DNA of 42,881 bases from Pseudomonadota bacterium. Lineage in GTDB: Bacteria > Pseudomonadota > Gammaproteobacteria > Steroidobacterales > Woeseiaceae. Made by a program: the position numbers and the translations under genes. The stretch lies in the NCBI GenBank assembly GCA_022567295.1, contig JADFHE010000023.1:1-42881 (forward strand), given 5' to 3'. Below the pieces are notes generated by a model. That model worked only from the letters and a program-made list of their open reading frames with translations, did not search any database and was not told the origin of the DNA. The first letter of the stretch is position 1, and each line of letters begins with the position of its first letter. This document shows positions 38,548 to 42,881 of this stretch, one piece after another.

Positions 38548-38960
38548 TTTTCCGGGACAAGTTGCAGATTGCAACTGACGGTCGGGGAACCTACGACCTA
38601 AGCGCCAATGTACAGCAGGTTGTAGCGGCTTCCGGAATCGGAACCGGGATGTGTCATGTCTTCATCCACCACACCAGCGCCTCGCTCATGCTCTGCGAAA
38701 ATGCTGATCCGGATGTCATGCGTGATCTCGAAACTTTCATGTCGCGGCAGGTCCCCGATGGCGATCCGATGTTTATGCATACGGCCGAGGGGCCCGATGA
38801 TATGCCAGCACATATACGCAGCATCCTGACCCAGTCTGACCTGAATCTGCCGGTTTCCGACGGACAATGTTCGCTGGGAACCTGGCAAGGAATCTATCTG
38901 TGGGAACACAGGCTGGCGCCGCATTCACGGCATGTAACAGTGACAGTTCAGGGGGAATAA
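38544..38960 (+). CDS. YjbQ / UPF0047 family protein
   Basis: A 138-residue protein with the family signature FIHHTSASLMLCENADPDV and TAEGPDDMPAHIRSIL, ending SLGTWQGIYLWEHR. E. coli YjbQ shows weak thiamine-phosphate synthase activity, but its real role is open. GTG 38544 overlaps the previous stop and gives the correct N-terminus (IFRDKLQIATDGRGTYDL); a longer frame upstream runs into the phosphatase gene. Confidence 0.9.
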   Translation: MIFRDKLQIATDGRGTYDLSANVQQVVAASGIGTGMCHVFIHHTSASLMLCENADPDVMRDLETFMSRQVPDGDPMFMHTAEGPDDMPAHIRSILTQSDLNLPVSDGQCSLGTWQGIYLWEHRLAPHSRHVTVTVQGE

Positions 38961-38963
38961 CAA

Positions 38964-39437
38964 TCAGCCGCTTTTCAGACCAGCGGTTTCTCTGAGTATG
39001 ATCGCCTTCTCGATGAATTCTGTATGCCGGCCTATGCGAACGTCGGCCAGCATTGCGCTTTTTATCGAACGATCCTGATTAATCAGGAACGTCGCGCGCC
39101 GAACGCCGACACCAAACGGCCCGTCCACGTCATACATTTTGATCGCTACTTTCTCAGGATCGCTTAGCAGCACGAATGGCAGTTTGTGCTGTTCGCGAAA
39201 TCGATTGTGGCTGTCTTCGTCTTGCGGGCTGATACCGGCGACCTGCAGGCCGACCGATTGGATATCGTTATGTATGTCGCGTATCGAACAAGCCTCTTTC
39301 GTGCAGCCCGGTGTAAAGTCGGCCGGGTAAAAATACAGGATCAGCGGTCCATTCTGTAATAAATCCGATAATGACATTTCAATTCCTTCGTGACTCGTCA
39401 GAATGAATTCCGGGGCCCTTGCGCCAGCTTCTAACAT
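38964..39437 (-). CDS. Peroxiredoxin, BCP/PrxQ type
   Basis: A 157-residue thiol peroxidase. The active-site stretch YFYPADFTPGCTKEAC gives peroxidatic Cys45 and a probable resolving Cys50 five residues later, the 1-Cys-plus-5 spacing of bacterioferritin comigratory protein. Downstream FGVGVRRATFLI fits the family. It has a strong GAGGAG ribosome site before ATG 39437 and converges on the YjbQ gene with a 3-nt gap. Thioredoxin, reduced by TrxB, is the usual electron donor. Confidence 0.9.
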   Translation of the reverse strand: MLEAGARAPEFILTSHEGIEMSLSDLLQNGPLILYFYPADFTPGCTKEACSIRDIHNDIQSVGLQVAGISPQDEDSHNRFREQHKLPFVLLSDPEKVAIKMYDVDGPFGVGVRRATFLINQDRSIKSAMLADVRIGRHTEFIEKAIILRETAGLKSG

Positions 39438-39488
39438 GATTTCTCCTCGAATTTCGTTTATCCAGTCACTTTACGTTATCGTTCAGTC

Positions 39489-39643
39489 GTGCAAGACGCA
39501 ATCATTTACATAGATCCTGATGGTCCAATGAATCTGCAGAACCAGATTCGTCAGAAACTGGTGGGTGGCATTATTAACGGCGCATTTCCGCCTGGCATGA
39601 AGTTGCCGTCCAGTCGCAAACTCTCGCAACAACTCAAAGTATG
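39489..39643 (+). pseudogene. N-terminal fragment of a GntR/MocR-type regulator
   Basis: Reading from GTG 39489 gives 51 codons ending at TGA. The sequence contains QIRQKLVGGIINGAFPPG followed by KLPSSRKLSQQLKV, the first two helices of a GntR winged helix as found at the start of MocR/PdxR-type regulators. The homology breaks off exactly where VSRxTV and the recognition helix should follow, so it cannot bind DNA normally. The break coincides with the start of an unrelated fragment in another frame. Confidence 0.75.
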
Positions 39644-39861
39644 AAGACCTTGCTACTGATCCAAAGCCCGTAATTGAAGAATTATTGAGTCATTGCGATC
39701 TTTCCTACGAAGAGGCGTGCCTGAATTACTACGAGAACAAAAACGCGTCGACCACAGCCAGCGCCGTACAGGTCAGAGGCCGATTGTTTCAGTCATCGAT
39801 GGGGAAGTGGCGTAATTACGAAAAACAGCTTGCTCTTGTGGCAAAAATCGTCGATCCATAG
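39640..39861 (+). pseudogene. C-terminal fragment of a sulfotransferase-like protein
   Basis: A 73-codon open frame without a proper start begins YEDLATDPKPVIEELL and continues with SYEEACLNYYENK, TASAVQVRG and SSMGKWRNYEK before TAG at 39859–39861. This is the characteristic end of TPR-linked sulfotransferases (YEDLv.DPe…, SVGRWRNYE). The P-loop and N-terminal part are missing. It joins the GntR fragment at about 39640 in a different frame, so one deletion probably fused two formerly separate genes. Confidence 0.72.
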
Positions 39862-39937
39862 ATGGCTCCATCATCTTCGATAACCGGTGGCCGGACCGTT
39901 GGAGTGACCGCTTTATACCCGGACGCGGCCAATTTCC

Positions 39938-42451
39938 TTATTGGCAATCCGGATCGGCGGAATCGATAAGGCCATCGCCATCGTTGTCGATGCCGTCGGT
40001 ACATTTCTTGCGGCCCTTTTCTTTTCCACCCGTGCCGCCGTCATCAGCGTCACCGTCGCTCGATCCAGACGCCGTGCCTCGGTTTTTCACACGTAACACC
40101 GCCATTGTAGTGTCGCTGGCCAGATCCGCATCCGTGACAACCAAGGTTGCGACGAAGATGCCGTTGGCCGGATAGGTGTGCAAAGGATTGGCCAAGGATG
40201 AGCTGCTGCCATCCCCGAATGTCCAGAAATAGCTGTTAATGCCAACGCCATCGGTCGAAGCCGAGGAATCAAACGAACAGTCCCGTGCGACGCACGCATA
40301 GTCAAAACTGGCTACCGGTGGCGCGTTGCCGCCAGTTGCGCCGACCGTAAGTTGCTGGCTGGTCGTGTCCATGCCGCCATCGTTGTCGGAAGCGGTGACC
40401 GCGACCGTGAAGGTTCCACCGGTCGCATAGGTGTGAGACGGGTTTTGAACACTGGCGCTATTACCATCTCCGAAATTCCAGTTCCAGGCTGTGATGCTGC
40501 CATCCGAATCGGTGCTCGTGTCAGTAAAAGTGACATCGAGGCCAGAAATGCTGGCAGTAAAGTCGGCCGTAGGCGGGTTGTTGCCGCCCAATGCCAATAA
40601 ATCAGCGATCGCTGCATCGGCCTGAATCAGCCCGTAGCCCGAGTCATGGTCGAAGCCTGCCGTGTTCATATCGATTGCGCTGCCCTGGAGTGCAGTATTG
40701 ATCTGCTGCGGAGTTGAGCCCGGTCGCGCTTCCAGCATTAACGCGGCAATACCGGCAGCGTGCGGGGCTGCTGCGGATGTGCCGAAGAAATCGTCGATGC
40801 CATCACTGCCATGGCTGTCGCTAAAAAAGAACGTTGTATTGACGCCGTCGACCGCCGTTATTTCAGGCTTTGAGCGAACTTCGGGACTTCCCAATTGTGC
40901 GCCGTTCGCAGCGAATAGAATCGGCGTACCGCCTCTTGACGAGTATGGTTCGAGCACCGGCGGTGAGATGCCGAACTCCGGGGTATCCAGGAAAAAGGCC
41001 GCGCCGACTGCCTGTGCGCCAGCAGCGTTGGCGTGTCCAAACAGGGTCCCGCTATTGGTCTGAAATTCATTGAGTGAATTACCACTGCCGAAAATGACGG
41101 TCTTCAACAAGGTTGCCGGTGGAGCCATCGAATCGACATCGTCATAAGTAATGATGATATTGAAGGAGGTACCGTATCCAATGAATTCATAGTTTATGAA
41201 CTGCAGAACTTCCCATCCCTCGCGCGTCGTGACGTTGTCGTTCGCGCTGATTTCGAAATAGAAGCCACCTGTTTCGTCCAGTAGCACGATATCGTGATCA
41301 TTTTTCGGACCAGCTCCACCGAACGGCCCATCCCATTGCAGGGCGACGGTCAGTACTCCGCCGATAGGCACGGTTACGCTCTGATACAGATCGACGCCCG
41401 GTCCGGGGTCAAAATCATGCATTCTTCCAACGCGTTCGTAAATCGGATCACAGTCCCCGATGGGCAGGAAAAACTCGATACAGAAAATCACGCCACTGTC
41501 ATCAAAGGCTGCCTCATAACTTTCGTCACCGGCGTTACCCGCCGCCGAGTAATACGCGACGCCGCTGGCTGCGACGGTATCAACGGCTTGTGCGACGATC
41601 CCGTCCTGGAACATCGGCTCATTGAGATACAACAGGTCATCCACGATGACATCAGCACCTGCCGCTGCCAGCGCCGTGATTCCGTTGGCATATTCGGCCT
41701 TGGTTGCGTAGCCCGTGTGAAATAACAGATCGGCGCCCGGTGCCATGTCATGGATGATCTGCAGCATGGCGCGGCCTTCGTCGATGCAAAAAATAAGCGT
41801 ACCGCAGTAAATGGATTCACCACCGACAACCTGTACACCCGCTGCCGGCAGATCGCCGCTGACCACGTCTGCCGCAGCGCCACCGAGCGTATCGTAGCTG
41901 TCGGACAATACGCCGACTGTTACACCCGTTCCATTGACGCCATAGGTGGACCGCGCCGCAATTGCGCGTAAGGCGATATCCCCCTGACTGGTCACGGACC
42001 CGGCATTTGTTATTGGCGCAATTGCAGCGGATATCGAGCGCAGGTTCGGCAATGCTACTGCCCGGTTGATCGCCGAGACCGGAAGCAGGCCCGAGACAGC
42101 GTCGCCATAATGCGTGCCATTCAAGAGGCCCAGTTGATTCAAATCATCCAGCAGTGCCACGCCGCTGGAAGATGCTCGCGCGTCAATCAGGACCCTGCCA
42201 GCAGAAAAGTGCAGGAAATGATCGCTTGGCTCGAATGCCGCTCTCCGGCCCTGGTTGGCGTGCGCGCGGTATTCGTAAAAAACGCGCACAAGTGGTGTGC
42301 TGGCTTTGGACATCTGCGCGGCTTTGTAAAGCCCCACCTGGCCCGGTCGCTGCTGAGCCGGCACGGCACTGTCAGCAGTGGCCACCGTGCCTCCGAAAGT
42401 CAACAACATGATGAATAGCGTTTTAATGCTGGTGGCGAGATATTTGTTCAT
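39938..42451 (-). CDS. Secreted subtilase-like protease with two PKD domains
   Basis: An 837-residue exported protein. A signal peptide covers about residues 1–27. The protease domain (about 150–615) has Asp184 in VGVLSDSYD, Asn306 in SAAGNAGD and Ser559 in FFGTSAAAPHAAG. Where subtilisins have HGTHVAG it has DEGRAMLQIIHDMAP with Glu225, as in S53-like (sedolisin-related) members. Two PKD domains follow (about 626–704 and 710–788; WNFGDGNS, WTFGDGSS), then a Gly/Asp linker and CTDGIDNDGDGLID (817–830), a calcium-binding type 3-like motif closed by Cys836. ATG 42451 has GGAG eight bases upstream. Secretion by the T2SS encoded at 17–23 kb is plausible. Confidence 0.88.
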   Translation of the reverse strand: MNKYLATSIKTLFIMLLTFGGTVATADSAVPAQQRPGQVGLYKAAQMSKASTPLVRVFYEYRAHANQGRRAAFEPSDHFLHFSAGRVLIDARASSSGVALLDDLNQLGLLNGTHYGDAVSGLLPVSAINRAVALPNLRSISAAIAPITNAGSVTSQGDIALRAIAARSTYGVNGTGVTVGVLSDSYDTLGGAAADVVSGDLPAAGVQVVGGESIYCGTLIFCIDEGRAMLQIIHDMAPGADLLFHTGYATKAEYANGITALAAAGADVIVDDLLYLNEPMFQDGIVAQAVDTVAASGVAYYSAAGNAGDESYEAAFDDSGVIFCIEFFLPIGDCDPIYERVGRMHDFDPGPGVDLYQSVTVPIGGVLTVALQWDGPFGGAGPKNDHDIVLLDETGGFYFEISANDNVTTREGWEVLQFINYEFIGYGTSFNIIITYDDVDSMAPPATLLKTVIFGSGNSLNEFQTNSGTLFGHANAAGAQAVGAAFFLDTPEFGISPPVLEPYSSRGGTPILFAANGAQLGSPEVRSKPEITAVDGVNTTFFFSDSHGSDGIDDFFGTSAAAPHAAGIAALMLEARPGSTPQQINTALQGSAIDMNTAGFDHDSGYGLIQADAAIADLLALGGNNPPTADFTASISGLDVTFTDTSTDSDGSITAWNWNFGDGNSASVQNPSHTYATGGTFTVAVTASDNDGGMDTTSQQLTVGATGGNAPPVASFDYACVARDCSFDSSASTDGVGINSYFWTFGDGSSSSLANPLHTYPANGIFVATLVVTDADLASDTTMAVLRVKNRGTASGSSDGDADDGGTGGKEKGRKKCTDGIDNDGDGLIDSADPDCQ

Positions 42452-42684
42452 TGTTAGCTCCGCGCATCGCGACTCGGCCAGTATAGACACGGCTGGGAAA
42501 AAACATTAAGAACTTGACATAAGGACTTAAAATTATTGGCTATTTGAATATCTGTTTCGATTCAATCAACGCCAATCAGAAATCGGCTCCTGAAAAATCC
42601 TGCCGAGTGATCGCTCTATACCCGACAGCGGACACTGGTCTGGTACGATGGTGATCGGTTGGAGTGTGAATCGTAGGAAATTCG
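42452..42684. other. Divergent intergenic region
   Basis: This 233-bp gap between the protease and the methyltransferase-like gene holds no coding frame or repeat that I can see. On the minus strand a possible –10 (TATACT, near 42480) lies before the protease; on the plus strand TGGTACGAT near 42643 could be an extended –10 for the next gene. Both are weak calls. Confidence 0.4.
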
Positions 42685-42881
42685 ATGGATAACGATTTTC
42701 AAAAGCCATTTGCTCCGCCCCCCACGATTTTCGGTACAGCATTCTTGGCTGGCTTGGGAATTGATTTCATCTACCCCTCGCCCTCACTGCCGTTGTGGCT
42801 TCAACTTGGGTCCGGCGTGGCATTCATCACCGGCGCCGTACTGCTCATTCGCAGTTCGATGCAAAGCATCGACCGGGCAGG
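42685..42881 (+). CDS. Isoprenylcysteine methyltransferase-like protein, N-terminal part
   Basis: Only 65 codons are inside the window. After MDNDFQKPFAPPPTIF come two hydrophobic stretches separated by DFIYPSPSLPLWL, the opening pattern of bacterial ICMT/PEMT-family membrane methyltransferases, which continue with RAGT…; the frame reaches SIDRA at the window edge. AGGAAA lies eight bases before the ATG. Substrate cannot be told and the SAM-binding part is outside the window. Confidence 0.7.
   Translation, partial: MDNDFQKPFAPPPTIFGTAFLAGLGIDFIYPSPSLPLWLQLGSGVAFITGAVLLIRSSMQSIDRA

Overview
The window is chromosomal DNA of moderate to high GC from a gammaproteobacterium. Two blocks keep the gene order known from Escherichia coli and Pseudomonas: rne–rluC–maf(yceF)–yceD–rpmF–plsX–fabH, and clpS–clpA–infA–aat–trxB–ftsK–lolA–rarA–serS. 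The lexA–imuA–imuB–dnaE2 cassette, the OprI-like lipoprotein, the split type II secretion (T2SS) genes and the PKD-bearing secreted protease suggest an environmental, possibly marine lineage outside the Enterobacterales. A Woeseia- or Nevskiales-like organism is a guess, not shown. No phage, CRISPR array, complete insertion sequence or rRNA was seen.

Layout. 1–4.2 kb: end of a low-molecular-weight phosphatase, RNase E with a long leader, and RluC. 4.2–7.7 kb: maf, then the yceD–rpmF–plsX–fabH operon from a near-consensus promoter. 7.8–10.4 kb: a DUF1232 protein, a glutathione transferase, and an L,D-transpeptidase facing an OprI/Lpp-type lipoprotein. 10.5–16.7 kb: lexA with a consensus SOS box, then imuA, imuB and dnaE2, a complete mutagenic translesion-synthesis cassette. 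16.7–22.9 kb (minus strand): gspC-D-E-F and a small acidic protein; gspG–M are absent. 23–28.9 kb: the N-end-rule degradation genes clpS/clpA and aat, with infA, a FemAB-like protein and trxB. 29–35 kb: ftsK, lolA, a VanZ-like protein, rarA and serS, tightly packed. 35–39.4 kb: a BAX-inhibitor-like protein, a short-chain dehydrogenase, tRNA-Ser(UGA), a TPR/DUF1579-like protein, a small membrane protein, a histidine phosphatase, a YjbQ protein and a peroxiredoxin. 39.5–39.9 kb: two decayed gene fragments joined head to tail. 40–42.5 kb: a secreted S8/S53-like protease with two PKD domains. The window ends inside an isoprenylcysteine methyltransferase-like gene.

The most unusual signal is not a protein. 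The window carries several palindromic dispersed elements. One family pairs REP-like hairpins around a shared core: complete at 4105–4223, where it supplies the stop codons of both rluC and maf, and at 10496–10630, next to the lexA promoter. A half copy sits in frame inside imuB (about 12169–12212). The same core box recurs in a 284-bp nested inverted-repeat element between gspE and gspF (18241–18524). A second family of GGGG(A/T)CAGAGCC palindromes flanks the BI-1/SDR genes, and a related-looking palindrome lies inside the rne tail. I found no clear evidence of a wholly new protein system.
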